From Shewanella psychrophila (GTDB taxonomy: Bacteria > Pseudomonadota > Gammaproteobacteria > Enterobacterales > Shewanellaceae), in assembly GCF_002005305.1 (NCBI RefSeq), contig NZ_CP014782.1:4774001-4838000 (forward strand): 64,000 nucleotides of DNA, read 5' to 3'. The translations under genes and the position numbers were made by a program. How positions within the stretch are numbered: the stretch's first letter is position 1; every line of letters starts with the position of its first letter. Positions 1 through 8,750 of the stretch are shown here, piece by piece. The notes beneath the pieces were generated by a model, which was not told the DNA's origin, made no database searches, and saw only the letters and a list, made by a program, of their open reading frames with translations.

Positions 1-118
1 TAGCTCTGGATGTCTAAATATCGGCTCAAAAACCGAGAAACAAGCAGCAAGAATAACGAACTTAAGTTCGGCTAGCCATTTTATTAAAATGGGTGCGTAA
101 TTAGGCGCTATCTAGCCA

Positions 119-526
119 TCAATGACAGTTAGCCGCCCCTTGCCTGCGTTTTCTATCTAAGTGTTCACAATAGGCATCTAACTCTTGAAGTGTTCCCACA
201 GGGCCTTTAAATAATCGACTAAACTCAGTAGTCAGTTTCAGCCAGTTTTCTTGAGGAATGTTGAGTCTGTCGAGTAGCTGTTGGGATGTTTGACTAATGG
301 CACTACGCTTGTCATCTCTAATAATACGCCCTGTATCATCAACTAGTTGTAAGTAATCTTTAGCACTGAACATCAGTCCTTTTGGCATATCCTTACGCTC
401 TTTGCCCACAAATGGCAGCAGTGACTTAGGTTTCTCTCCGTTACAAGCCGCTGTAATACGTCGTTGAATACTAGTGAAGTCTGAGGTTTCCGGTGTAGCG
501 GCCATCTTGGCGAAAATAACAACCAT
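119..526 (-). pseudogene. C-terminal remnant of a REP-associated (Y1/IS200-like) transposase
   Basis: The reading frame resembles only the C-terminal third of the roughly 320-residue transposases (RAYT type) common in Shewanella. Recognisable pieces are a TPETSDFTSIQRRI-like segment, LLPFVG, MPKGLMFSAKDYLQLVD and GRIIRDDKR. The N-terminal HUH/Y1 catalytic part is absent: the similarity fades at the upstream end near 510, and no compatible frame continues beyond 527. The frame opens with an ATG, but that start is probably fortuitous. It ends with TGA. A 12-bp palindrome (58-69) lies just downstream. I read this as a dead fragment, not an active element. Confidence 0.65.
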
Positions 527-935
527 GGGTGTACCTGCCCATCAACAAACTCAACAACTAATCCTAAACAGCAACATACAAGAGTGTATTATCGCCACCG
601 ATTAATACTTCTTCACAGTCAATGTTTTAATGGCAAACCCCATCAAATACAAACCAAAAGCAACAAGTTCAACCATTTGTTTTTACTTTAATTTAACCAA
701 GATGCATGGCATGAGCATCATGTTTAATAAGCTAGAAAATAAATACTCAAAAAGGTGTAATAACTATGCTTTATCTGTGATTAATCTCATCAAGCCAGAG
801 AATCGTTTTACATACTGGATTTAAGGGGGTAATCTTGCCCCCCTCGATTTGAATGGATATTCAAAATTAATTTCAAATTGGACGAAATGTTAACTTATTG
901 CAATTGTGCCAAAACGGTAATTTAGGGTAAAAAAA
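527..935. other. Intergenic stretch with a GC hairpin
   Basis: About 400 bp of AT-rich sequence with no convincing gene. A 64-codon frame at 630-824 has no family resemblance and no good ribosome site. Positions 825-842 hold a hairpin of five G-C pairs (GGGGG/CCCCC) without a T-tract, lying in the leader region of the following membrane protein gene. I cannot assign a function to it. Confidence 0.4.
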
Positions 936-2291
936 GTGGCTGAAAAACAAACCCATAACATAAAAACGATACTGACGTTTATCATTCCGTCATTGATAGG
1001 TCTGCTGCTGTTTATGACGCCTATCAGCTATAACGATGCTATCACTATCCCGATCGCTATTGTCTCTAAGGGGCTACAGAGCCTACTTGGTGACACTATC
1101 ACTGCTATTGTTACCGCGATCATCGTGATAACGACCGCGGCGAGTTTGATAACTAAGTTGTTTAAGCCTGCAATGATCATCAATCATGCATTCTTCAACG
1201 CACTGCTCAATGTCACGCCAGCTTGGCTGGTTGTTCGCATACTTGGCGCCATCTTCGTGGTGATGACTTTCTTCGGTGTTGGCCCTGAAGCGATTACCTC
1301 TGGTGATACTGGTGCGTTGATCTTAAATGACCTCTTACCATCGCTATTTAGTGTCTTCATCTTCGCCGGCATGTTACTGCCGTTACTGATGAACTTTGGC
1401 TTACTCGAGTTTATCGGTACGCTGTTAACTAAAATCATGCGTCCGGTTTTTAACTTGCCAGGACGTAGCGCAGTAGACTGTATGGCTTCTTGGTTAGGTG
1501 ATGGTAGTGTCGCCATCTTGATGACCAGCAAGCAATATGAGAAGCGTTTATATACCCAAAGAGAAGCGGCTGTTATCGGTACCACTTTTTCTGCCGTATC
1601 TATTACCTTCTCTCTGGTGGTTATCTCTCAGGTCAAACTCGAGCATATGTTTGTGCCTTTCTATTTAACCGTGTGTTTAGCGGGTATATTGGCTGCTGTT
1701 ATCGTACCTAAACTCCCTCCACTGCGTTGGAAGAAAGATAACTATATCGATAGCACTCCAAGACATCCTGACGATGAAGTAATCCCACAGGGACACGGAG
1801 TATTTTCTTGGGGCCTAGATCAGGCACTGGCTAAAGCAGGACAAGCTAACGGTATCAAGCAGACATTTAACGACGGCATAAAGAATGTCATCGACATGGT
1901 ATTTGGCGTTATTCCAGTTGTCATGGGGATTGGTACTATTGCCTTGATTATCGCTGAATATACACCGGTATTTGAATATTTAGGCATGCCGTTTATTCCG
2001 CTTTTAGAGCTATTACAGGTGCCTGAAGCGGCTGAAGCATCCAGAACCATAGTGGTCGGTTTTGCCGATATGTTTATTCCTTCGATTCTTGCCAGCTCAA
2101 TCGAATCGGATATGACACGTTTCATCATTGCCGCCTTATCTGTAACTCAGCTTATCTACATGAGTGAAGTCGGCGCGCTATTGATGGGAAGCAAGATCCC
2201 GGTCAATATCTTCGAGCTTTTCGTGATTTTTATCCTTCGTACTCTAGTTACTTTGCCTATCATTGCTGGTGCGGCACATCTGATTTTCTAA
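936..2291 (+). CDS. YjiH-family nucleoside-recognition (Gate) domain membrane protein
   Basis: A 451-residue polytopic inner-membrane protein of the YjiH/Gate family, which is related to spore maturation and nucleoside transport proteins; substrate unknown. At least eight hydrophobic segments are visible, starting with ILTFIIPSLIGLLLFMTPIS near residues 12-31. Two Gate-like halves can be seen, around residues 130-260 and 310-450. The conserved stretch SWLGDGSVAILMTSKQYE lies near residue 185. Translation starts at GTG 936, with AGGG about eight bases upstream. It is a monocistronic gene closed by a strong terminator. Possible alternatives are an unknown nucleoside or ion transporter. Confidence 0.8.
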   Translation: MAEKQTHNIKTILTFIIPSLIGLLLFMTPISYNDAITIPIAIVSKGLQSLLGDTITAIVTAIIVITTAASLITKLFKPAMIINHAFFNALLNVTPAWLVVRILGAIFVVMTFFGVGPEAITSGDTGALILNDLLPSLFSVFIFAGMLLPLLMNFGLLEFIGTLLTKIMRPVFNLPGRSAVDCMASWLGDGSVAILMTSKQYEKRLYTQREAAVIGTTFSAVSITFSLVVISQVKLEHMFVPFYLTVCLAGILAAVIVPKLPPLRWKKDNYIDSTPRHPDDEVIPQGHGVFSWGLDQALAKAGQANGIKQTFNDGIKNVIDMVFGVIPVVMGIGTIALIIAEYTPVFEYLGMPFIPLLELLQVPEAAEASRTIVVGFADMFIPSILASSIESDMTRFIIAALSVTQLIYMSEVGALLMGSKIPVNIFELFVIFILRTLVTLPIIAGAAHLIF

Positions 2292-2304
2292 GTTAATCTC
2301 CTCG

Positions 2305-2336
2305 AAAAAAAGAGTGGCTTTGCCACTCTTTTTTTT
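2305..2336 (+). terminator. Rho-independent terminator of the YjiH-family gene
   Basis: The stem AAAGAGTGGC / GCCACTCTTT has a short TTT loop and is followed by a run of T. An A-run on the left arm could let it work in both directions. Confidence 0.9.
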
Positions 2337-2429
2337 GTCTATAAATTCTTATACTTGATATGTGCACTTTTATTGTTAGCTTCTAAACTTAAAGACTAAA
2401 TCACTTACTAGAACCTTAGACTCATTGTA

Positions 2430-5400
2430 ATGAGAAGTCTTGCCTTTATATTGCTCTTACTCGTGACGGATTCTGTCTGGGCCAGCCCAGTCAAATTCGA
2501 CTTTTTTGATGCCAAGCATGGCTTGTCCATGAATACCGTCACAGATATCGTCACAGATGATGCTGGATACCTGTGGGTGGCGACTCAAGACGGGTTGAAT
2601 CGGTTTGATGGAGAACACTTTAAAATATATCGGGTGACCGGCGATAATCGCAGTCCAACTGAGCAACATATCAAAAAACTCTTCTACGGAAGAAAAAAGC
2701 AGCTTTGGTTGCTCACCAGAAGTGACGGATTAAACCTTTATCAATCGTCAACTGACACCTTTAAATCTTACAACAGCTCAAATACCCCACTTCCCAAAGC
2801 AATATATACCGACATAGGTCAAGACGGCCAAGGAAACTTATGGCTAGCAACAAACTCGATGGGTTTAATTCGATATTCTCCAACAAACAATGAAATCATC
2901 AAACATTATCGCCAGGCAAGCGGTCAGCTCAACAGTAATCACGTGGACCAAGTCTTCGTCGATAAGTTTGACCGGCTATGGATAATCACAGATAAGGGCC
3001 TATCCCAGATAAATAGCAAGCGTGAAGTGATTCACTACCCCAATATTCAAACTGCCATCATGGGTAACATTACCAGTCTCGAAGTAGGGCACAGCAATAC
3101 CCTTTGGATTGGAACGAAAAACAAAGGATTGTTCTTATTCGATATCTATAAAGGCTCACTAAAAGAGATCACAGCCGCAACTAGCCTCAAAGGAAGAAAA
3201 ATTACTAATATACAACAAGGCAGATTCGGTAAACTTTGGCTTGGAGTGGAATCCGTCGGATTAGCCAGATACTCCCCTCAGAATGAAACAATTCAATTTT
3301 TTATCAGCGACCCAGATGATGCTTATAGTTTGAGTAGCCCTATCGTGACAGCGTTAAACTTAGATAGTGAAAACCAGCTCTGGATTGGTACTCAAGGAGG
3401 GGGGCTCAATAAGATCTATCTCGAAGCCGCAACCTTCGGCCATATCCATCCCTTCAGCTTTACCAAACATAATATTAACAACGGTAATATCAGGAGTATC
3501 TATAGGGACTGGCATCAACAACTCTGGGTAGGCACTTCAATGGGGCTCTATCGTGCAAAGGAAAATGAGCACAAGCAGATCACGAGCTTCGAACTATTCG
3601 AAGTGCCGGGTTCTAAGCTCTCCCAGAGTTTTATCAGTTTTATTAAGGAAGATAAACAAAGAAGGTTTTGGGTCGGTACCCGAGGAGAGGGCTTGTTCAT
3701 CTTCACCCCAGATAAGCAAAGTTATGTTCATTATAAACATGAGCCTAACAATCCTAATGGCCTGCCTAGCGATCTGGTGTTGAGTATTTACTTCGATCAT
3801 CAAGACAATGCTTGGCTCACAACCAGGAATGCGGGAGTCGCTAAGTATATCGATGAAGACCGTGGGTTTATCCAGTATAAACATAATAGGAATGACGCAA
3901 ACTCCTTAGCCAGTGACGAAGTTAATGCGGTTTTACAAGATAAAGAGAATAATTATTGGTTTGCTTCATATACTGCAGGTTTGAGTAAACTATCCCCGGA
4001 AGGTATATTCACTCATTTTAGCACTGACACTGAGATCCCCATCCCAAGCAGGCACTTACTAACTCTGTTTGAAAGCGATATGGGTCTACTTTGGGTTGGC
4101 TCTACCGAAGGGGTTTTCTCTTTCGATCCTATTACCCATAAGAGCCAAGTGTTCAATACTGATAATGGTCTCATAGGCAATACCGCCTACCTCACCATCT
4201 TAGATAAACAACAACGACTCTGGATTGGTACTTCATCAGGATTGAGCCAATTAAACACCCACAATTTCAGTATAAAAAACTACACCATGATTGATGGTCT
4301 GCAAGATAATGAATTTAATTATGGAGCTGGTTTTATCGACGATGACAACCGTGTTTATTTAGGTGGGATCAATGGATTCAACTATTTCTTTGCCTCTCAA
4401 CTGCCTAAATTATCGGCGCCAAGAAAACCTGTGATTAGTCGTCTCTCAGTAAAAAACTCAGCAGATCCGGCTAGCATACAACATAAACCTTTAGCCCAAA
4501 AAACTAAGTTAACGTTAACCCATAAAGATGACCTATTCTCATTTCACTTTCATAGTCCAGAGCTTCACCGAGCACCCAGGTTAAGCTATGAATATAGGAT
4601 GATAGGCCTACATGACAAATGGTTAGCCACCAATAAAGATCAATCGGTTCATTTCACAGATTTAGCCGCTGGCGCCTATATCTTCCTCTTGAAAGCTAAA
4701 GACATTAACGGCCAATTTAGTCCTGTCAGACGAGTAAACGTAAAAATAAAGCCCTCCCCTTGGCGATCTTGGTGGGCCTATGCGCTATATTCGCTGGCAC
4801 TGATCGTAATATTTTCAATTACCTTTTACTCGAGAGTGAATAAATTCAATCAGCAGGCTCGTTTACTGCGAGATAAAGAAGAGAGTGAACAGAGGCTACA
4901 ACTCTCATTATGGGGCAGCGGAGACGAATTTTGGGATTGGGATGTGAAAAATAGCAAGGTAGTACGCACCAATACTTTTCTCAATTATCCAAGCAATGAA
5001 ACTCGTCTGCAAGAAACGATGCAAACCTGCATTCATCCTGATGATTTAGCCGATATAAAACCAAGAATTGATTCATGCATACATCAAGGTATAGATAAGT
5101 TCGAAATGATCTACCGTGGAAAAATGATGGATGGTAATTGGCTATGGGTTCAAAATCGTGGTCAAGTCATCGACAGGGATAATCAGGGCGCACCGACCAG
5201 GTTAGCCGGAACCATTAAAAATATTCAATCGCAGAAGGAGACAGAAGCTGAATTAATCTCATTAAATCAAGGTCTAGAAAAAAGAGTTCTGGATAGGACG
5301 ATTCAATTTCAGCAGAGCAATGATGAGCTTAAACAAGCCTTAGATAAGCTAGAGTTTACTCAGAGTGAACTCATTAACAAAGAGAAGATGGCCACATTAG

Positions 5401-6122
5401 GCGGGCTCGTAGCCAGTATCACCCATGAGATAAATACACCTATAGGCATCAGTGTCACTGCAGCATCTCATCTACAGGAAAGCGTAAAAATATTTAATAA
5501 GAAGTATGGAGAAGGCGATGTATCCCATGAAGACTTCGAACAATATCAAAACGAAGTCTATGAAGCCTCGACACTATTACTGTCCAATTTAGACCGCGCA
5601 GCTAAGCTAATTAAGAGTTTTAAACAGGTCTCAGTAGATCAATCCCATGAAGATATCCAGGAATTCAACTTAAAAGTCTATCTGGATGAGATCTTCCTCG
5701 CGCTCAACCCTTTGTTGTCGAGAACCGGCCATGAGTACTCCTATCAATGTCCCGATGACCTCATGATTCAAAGTCGTCCAGGTGTTTTCTATCAAATTAT
5801 CAGTAACCTATTTAATAACTCGGTCGTGCATGGCTTTCCTGACGGCCAGTCCGGAAAGTTAACCCTCAACATCATCAAAGTCGAGAATGGCATCGAGATG
5901 ATCTACCAAGATAATGGCTGTGGCATGCCTGCATCTATTCAAGATCAGATATTTGATCCCTTCTTTACAACCAAACGCGGTAAGGGTGGCAGTGGTTTAG
6001 GCATGAATATCGTTTTTAACTTAGTGACTCAGGAGCTCAAGGGGGAAATACGGCTTCACTCGGAACAAGGTGCCGGCAGTACATTTAATATCTCACTTCC
6101 TATCAGTGCATTGGCAGACTAA
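2430..6122 (+). CDS. Beta-propeller sensor histidine kinase (Reg_prop/Y_Y_Y/PAS)
   Basis: A 1230-residue transmembrane sensor kinase. A signal peptide (MRSLAFILLLLVTDSVWAS) precedes a periplasmic two-bladed-propeller region of Reg_prop repeats (recurrent LWVATQDGLNRF-like motifs, residues ~30-650). A Y_Y_Y domain (~690-770), one membrane helix (~780-803), a PAS-like domain (~817-945), a coiled coil, and HisKA plus HATPase domains follow. The phospho-acceptor is H999 in ITHEINTP; the N-box is near residues 1124-1135, and the DNGCGMP and GSGLGMN boxes follow. There is no receiver domain, and no response regulator gene is adjacent, so its partner is unknown. The family often senses polysaccharides or other extracellular cues. 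The stop codon abuts a MITE-like repeat. Confidence 0.88.
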   Translation: MRSLAFILLLLVTDSVWASPVKFDFFDAKHGLSMNTVTDIVTDDAGYLWVATQDGLNRFDGEHFKIYRVTGDNRSPTEQHIKKLFYGRKKQLWLLTRSDGLNLYQSSTDTFKSYNSSNTPLPKAIYTDIGQDGQGNLWLATNSMGLIRYSPTNNEIIKHYRQASGQLNSNHVDQVFVDKFDRLWIITDKGLSQINSKREVIHYPNIQTAIMGNITSLEVGHSNTLWIGTKNKGLFLFDIYKGSLKEITAATSLKGRKITNIQQGRFGKLWLGVESVGLARYSPQNETIQFFISDPDDAYSLSSPIVTALNLDSENQLWIGTQGGGLNKIYLEAATFGHIHPFSFTKHNINNGNIRSIYRDWHQQLWVGTSMGLYRAKENEHKQITSFELFEVPGSKLSQSFISFIKEDKQRRFWVGTRGEGLFIFTPDKQSYVHYKHEPNNPNGLPSDLVLSIYFDHQDNAWLTTRNAGVAKYIDEDRGFIQYKHNRNDANSLASDEVNAVLQDKENNYWFASYTAGLSKLSPEGIFTHFSTDTEIPIPSRHLLTLFESDMGLLWVGSTEGVFSFDPITHKSQVFNTDNGLIGNTAYLTILDKQQRLWIGTSSGLSQLNTHNFSIKNYTMIDGLQDNEFNYGAGFIDDDNRVYLGGINGFNYFFASQLPKLSAPRKPVISRLSVKNSADPASIQHKPLAQKTKLTLTHKDDLFSFHFHSPELHRAPRLSYEYRMIGLHDKWLATNKDQSVHFTDLAAGAYIFLLKAKDINGQFSPVRRVNVKIKPSPWRSWWAYALYSLALIVIFSITFYSRVNKFNQQARLLRDKEESEQRLQLSLWGSGDEFWDWDVKNSKVVRTNTFLNYPSNETRLQETMQTCIHPDDLADIKPRIDSCIHQGIDKFEMIYRGKMMDGNWLWVQNRGQVIDRDNQGAPTRLAGTIKNIQSQKETEAELISLNQGLEKRVLDRTIQFQQSNDELKQALDKLEFTQSELINKEKMATLGGLVASITHEINTPIGISVTAASHLQESVKIFNKKYGEGDVSHEDFEQYQNEVYEASTLLLSNLDRAAKLIKSFKQVSVDQSHEDIQEFNLKVYLDEIFLALNPLLSRTGHEYSYQCPDDLMIQSRPGVFYQIISNLFNNSVVHGFPDGQSGKLTLNIIKVENGIEMIYQDNGCGMPASIQDQIFDPFFTTKRGKGGSGLGMNIVFNLVTQELKGEIRLHSEQGAGSTFNISLPISALAD

Positions 6123-6386
6123 TACCAATCGGTATAAGAAAGTGGTCCACTCAGAGTTATTTTTGGCTGCATAATTCAAGGCGGATGAGTGAGGGAATGG
6201 TGATCCATTTTGAACTAATTCAACACAGAAGTAGGCTGCCAAAAACACTCCTGACAGGCGAGTTTTAGCACTTCCGATACGGCGTTAACGAGCTTAAACG
6301 TAGAATAACTATGTTCCTCACTCGTTGCCTTGCCTCACAAGCGCTAAACTCTCGCTGAGTGACCACACCTTTATATCGATTGGTAT
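6122..6386. mobile_element. MITE-like element, copy 1 (~265 bp, terminal inverted repeats)
   Basis: The left end begins ATACCAATCGGTATAAG and continues to CACTCAG. The right end, from CTGAGTGACCAC to ATCGATTGGTAT, is its imperfect reverse complement over about 32 bp. A second, closely similar copy lies at 52832-53095. It has no coding capacity; the frames crossing it are accidental. It starts at the stop codon of the propeller kinase and ends about 85 bp before the CBS gene. A non-autonomous transposable element is the best reading. TA target duplications look possible but are ambiguous. Confidence 0.8.
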
Positions 6387-6470
6387 AATTCAATCGAATA
6401 TTCACTTCACTCTCACTTAGGTTGCTGTTATAAATATGTAAACGCTCTGATTTTGTGAAGGGAGGCTTAT

Positions 6471-6887
6471 ATGGATTTAAAGCTTGATATAAAAGCATCG
6501 GAGATAATGAGTACCCGAATCGTCACCATAGAGATGGACGATAGACTCACGGTGGCCAAAGAGATATTTGATAATGCTCCCTTCCATCATCTGCTCGTTA
6601 TCGAACACGATGAACTGCAGGGAGTACTGTCGGAACGTGACTTTCTACGAGCCCTGAGTCCTAATATAGGCAATATCAACGAAACTGAGCGTGACACAGA
6701 AACCCTACAAAGAAGAGCTCACCAGGTGATGACAAGAAACCCTGTCACTATTAGCCCAAATCACACCATCAAGCAGGCCAGTGAGCTACTGCTCGAGCAT
6801 GGTATTGGTTCATTACCCGTTTTAGATAGAAAAAAGCTTGTTGGCATCATCACCTGGAAAGATCTGTTAAAAGCTTTTTCGAGCTAA
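6471..6887 (+). CDS. Tandem CBS-domain protein
   Basis: A 138-residue soluble protein made of two CBS domains (residues ~8-60 and ~79-136) and nothing else. Typical CBS features are IMSTRIVTIEMDD at the start of the first and VMTRNPVTISPNHTI at the start of the second, and each ends in a GVLSERDFL- or GIITWKDLL-like strand. Such stand-alone pairs usually bind adenine nucleotides and regulate other proteins; the target cannot be told here. A GGGAGGC ribosome site lies just upstream of ATG 6471. It is convergent with the purine permease gene. Confidence 0.88.
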   Translation: MDLKLDIKASEIMSTRIVTIEMDDRLTVAKEIFDNAPFHHLLVIEHDELQGVLSERDFLRALSPNIGNINETERDTETLQRRAHQVMTRNPVTISPNHTIKQASELLLEHGIGSLPVLDRKKLVGIITWKDLLKAFSS

Positions 6888-6922
6888 AAAATAGATCCTA
6901 GGAACTTGCTCCTAGGATCTAT
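6886..6922 (-). terminator. Terminator in the CBS/permease convergent gap, CTAG-type
   Basis: A perfect 13-bp stem, ATAGATCCTAGGA / TCCTAGGATCTAT, has a six-base loop. Read on the minus strand it is followed by a run of six T (the A-run at 6886-6891), so it should terminate the permease transcript. The arms belong to the CTAG-rich repeat family seen at other gene ends in this window. Confidence 0.8.
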
Positions 6923-6928
6923 ATTCCA

Positions 6929-8305
6929 TTATATCGCCCAACCACCCATGTAGAAGATAACCAGACCTAAGGTGATGGCTATTACACCAGGTTTTAGCGC
7001 GCGCCATTCACCACTACAAATTCGACCAATCACCAGAGTGACAAACCCCAGCATAATACCTGTGACAATATTAGAGCTTAGGATAATGAAGATGGCACAG
7101 GTCAGTCCTGCCATTGCATCGACCTTGTCATTAAAGTCTAACTTAGTGACATTGCTCAGCATCAACAGACCCACATACATAAGCGCCGGCGCCGTTGCGT
7201 AAGCAGGCACCAGATAACTCAGCGGCGCGAGAAACATCATCAACAAAAATAGTAAGCCGACTATAGTGGCTGTCAGTCCTGTCTTACCACCCGCTGCGGT
7301 ACCTGCCGCTGACTCTATATACACGGCAGCAGGGGCTCCGCCGACAGCACCAGCAACAATACTACTGACAGAGTCAGAAGTTAGTGCCCTGCCTCCACCA
7401 ATTATTTTATCATCTTTATCCAGCAACTCGGCTTGACCAGCAACGGCGCGGATCGTGCCTGTTGCATCGAATATTGCCGTCATTACCAAGGCTAATACGA
7501 TTGGTAGAACCACAGGATTCAAGGCGCCCATGATATCCAGCTGACCAATTAAAGACTGATCAGACATGAGATCTGGCCAGGCAAACAGACCTTGATATTT
7601 AACTGCAGGATCAAATATCAGACCAAAAACTGACAAGGCAACGATCACGATAAGGATGCCGCCGGGTATACCGCGACGCTCGAAACCTATGGTGGCTGCC
7701 AGGCCAACAATAGCGGCTATCACAGGCAAGCTAGTTATATCACCGAGTTTGACTGGCAGCCCAGCATCGCTGCCGACGATGAGCAGTACGCTGTTAGTGG
7801 CAATCAATAGCAGGAACAGTCCGATACCTATACCTGTTCCATGGGCTATACCCTTTGGCAGGTTAGTTAGTATCCACTGACGTAGTCCGGTAACACTCAC
7901 AAATGTGAATATCACTCCCATCAAGAAGATCGCCCCTAAAGTCACGGGAATTGAGATCCCCTGACCCAAGACCATACTAAAAGCAGTAAAAGCCGTTAAC
8001 GAGATGGCGCAACCTATAGCCATGGGTAAGTTAGCCCACAAGCCCATCAATAAAGAGCCGAATGCGGCAATCAGACAGGTAGAGATAAACACAGCACCGG
8101 GATCGAAGCCCGCAGCCCCTAACATGTTTGGCACCACGATCACCGAGTAGACCATAGCCAGGAATGTCGTTAACCCCGCGATGAGTTCACGTTTTAGGGT
8201 ACTGCCACGTTGAGTAATACTGAAGTAGCGATCCAGGAAAGAACCAGAATCAACCTGTGTATGTATTGATGTTTCTTGTGTAGAGCTCGTCTGTTCAGAC
8301 TGCAT
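6929..8305 (-). CDS. NCS2/AzgA-type purine (hypoxanthine/guanine/adenine) permease
   Basis: A 458-residue inner-membrane permease of the AzgA branch of the nucleobase:cation symporter-2 superfamily, with about 12-14 membrane segments. Visible family motifs are [19 protein letters not shown] near the N-terminus, [14 protein letters not shown], and [15 protein letters not shown]. The substrate within the purines cannot be told. I chose ATG 8305 because it has an AAAGG site ten bases upstream. The in-frame ATG at 8368 would place a structured leader (8345-8415) inside the coding region. It is monocistronic, and the terminator at 6886-6922 closes it. Confidence 0.88.
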   Translation of the reverse strand: MQSEQTSSTQETSIHTQVDSGSFLDRYFSITQRGSTLKRELIAGLTTFLAMVYSVIVVPNMLGAAGFDPGAVFISTCLIAAFGSLLMGLWANLPMAIGCAISLTAFTAFSMVLGQGISIPVTLGAIFLMGVIFTFVSVTGLRQWILTNLPKGIAHGTGIGIGLFLLLIATNSVLLIVGSDAGLPVKLGDITSLPVIAAIVGLAATIGFERRGIPGGILIVIVALSVFGLIFDPAVKYQGLFAWPDLMSDQSLIGQLDIMGALNPVVLPIVLALVMTAIFDATGTIRAVAGQAELLDKDDKIIGGGRALTSDSVSSIVAGAVGGAPAAVYIESAAGTAAGGKTGLTATIVGLLFLLMMFLAPLSYLVPAYATAPALMYVGLLMLSNVTKLDFNDKVDAMAGLTCAIFIILSSNIVTGIMLGFVTLVIGRICSGEWRALKPGVIAITLGLVIFYMGGWAI

Positions 8306-8344
8306 AATTTTATACCTTTGATCTCTTAAATTTATAAGGCTGTG

Positions 8345-8415
8345 GCAGGTAAGAGCCCCGTTAATCAACGGGTGAGAGATCCACTAATACTTGATTGTAT
8401 TTTATTGTGACCTGC
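8345..8415 (-). promoter_or_regulatory. Possible structured mRNA leader of the purine permease
   Basis: On the minus strand GCAGGT (8415-8410) can pair with ACCTGC (8350-8345). Between these arms lie two perfect hairpins: AATAC/GTATT with a six-base loop (8401-8386) and CCCGTT/AACGGG with a four-base loop (8372-8357). The result is a three-way-junction shape about 40 nt before the start codon. I do not see the conserved core of the classical purine riboswitch, so this may be a different nucleobase-sensing or attenuating leader, or a chance fold. Confidence 0.4.
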
Positions 8416-8750
8416 GAATAATCAACTTTGTAGTTAGCTATCATCAGCGTTAAACACGCTAAAGCACAACCTTTGTCGACGCATGAGTTTACAGTACCTA
8501 GTACTTTAGAACTAGAAAATGAACGGCTAAATTTACAATTGTTCTAAAAATAGAACGAGTGCGATAATTCTGTTATGGATTTTCTTGAACCTAAGCTTAC
8601 ATCTCTTCATCATATATATCAGATAATGAACTTCCTTGAACTCGGCATCTCAAACAAGGTTGAAGTATCCCATCTAGCAGGCTCCAGCCTGAAAGAATAA
8701 CCAACAAACCTTTGTTTATTATATTGATTACAGATTTAAAGGATGAGTAG
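8416..8750. other. Divergent intergenic region
   Basis: Promoter-bearing gap between the purine permease (minus) and the outer-membrane protein gene (plus). It contains a small perfect hairpin, GTTCTA-AAAA-TAGAAC, at 8541-8556, which could be an operator or chance. No gene is visible. Confidence 0.4.

Noticed and set aside
630..824. 64-codon frame as a small gene
   Set aside because: No ribosome site, no family resemblance and AT-rich random composition; it lies between a transposase remnant and a promoter region.
1184..1585. Long antisense frames opposite real genes (also at 3594-3884, 14021-14350 and 20892-21386)
   Set aside because: They lie fully inside well-supported genes on the other strand and show no own features.
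8345..8415. Classical purine riboswitch
   Set aside because: A three-way fold is possible, but the conserved core of the purine aptamer is not seen.
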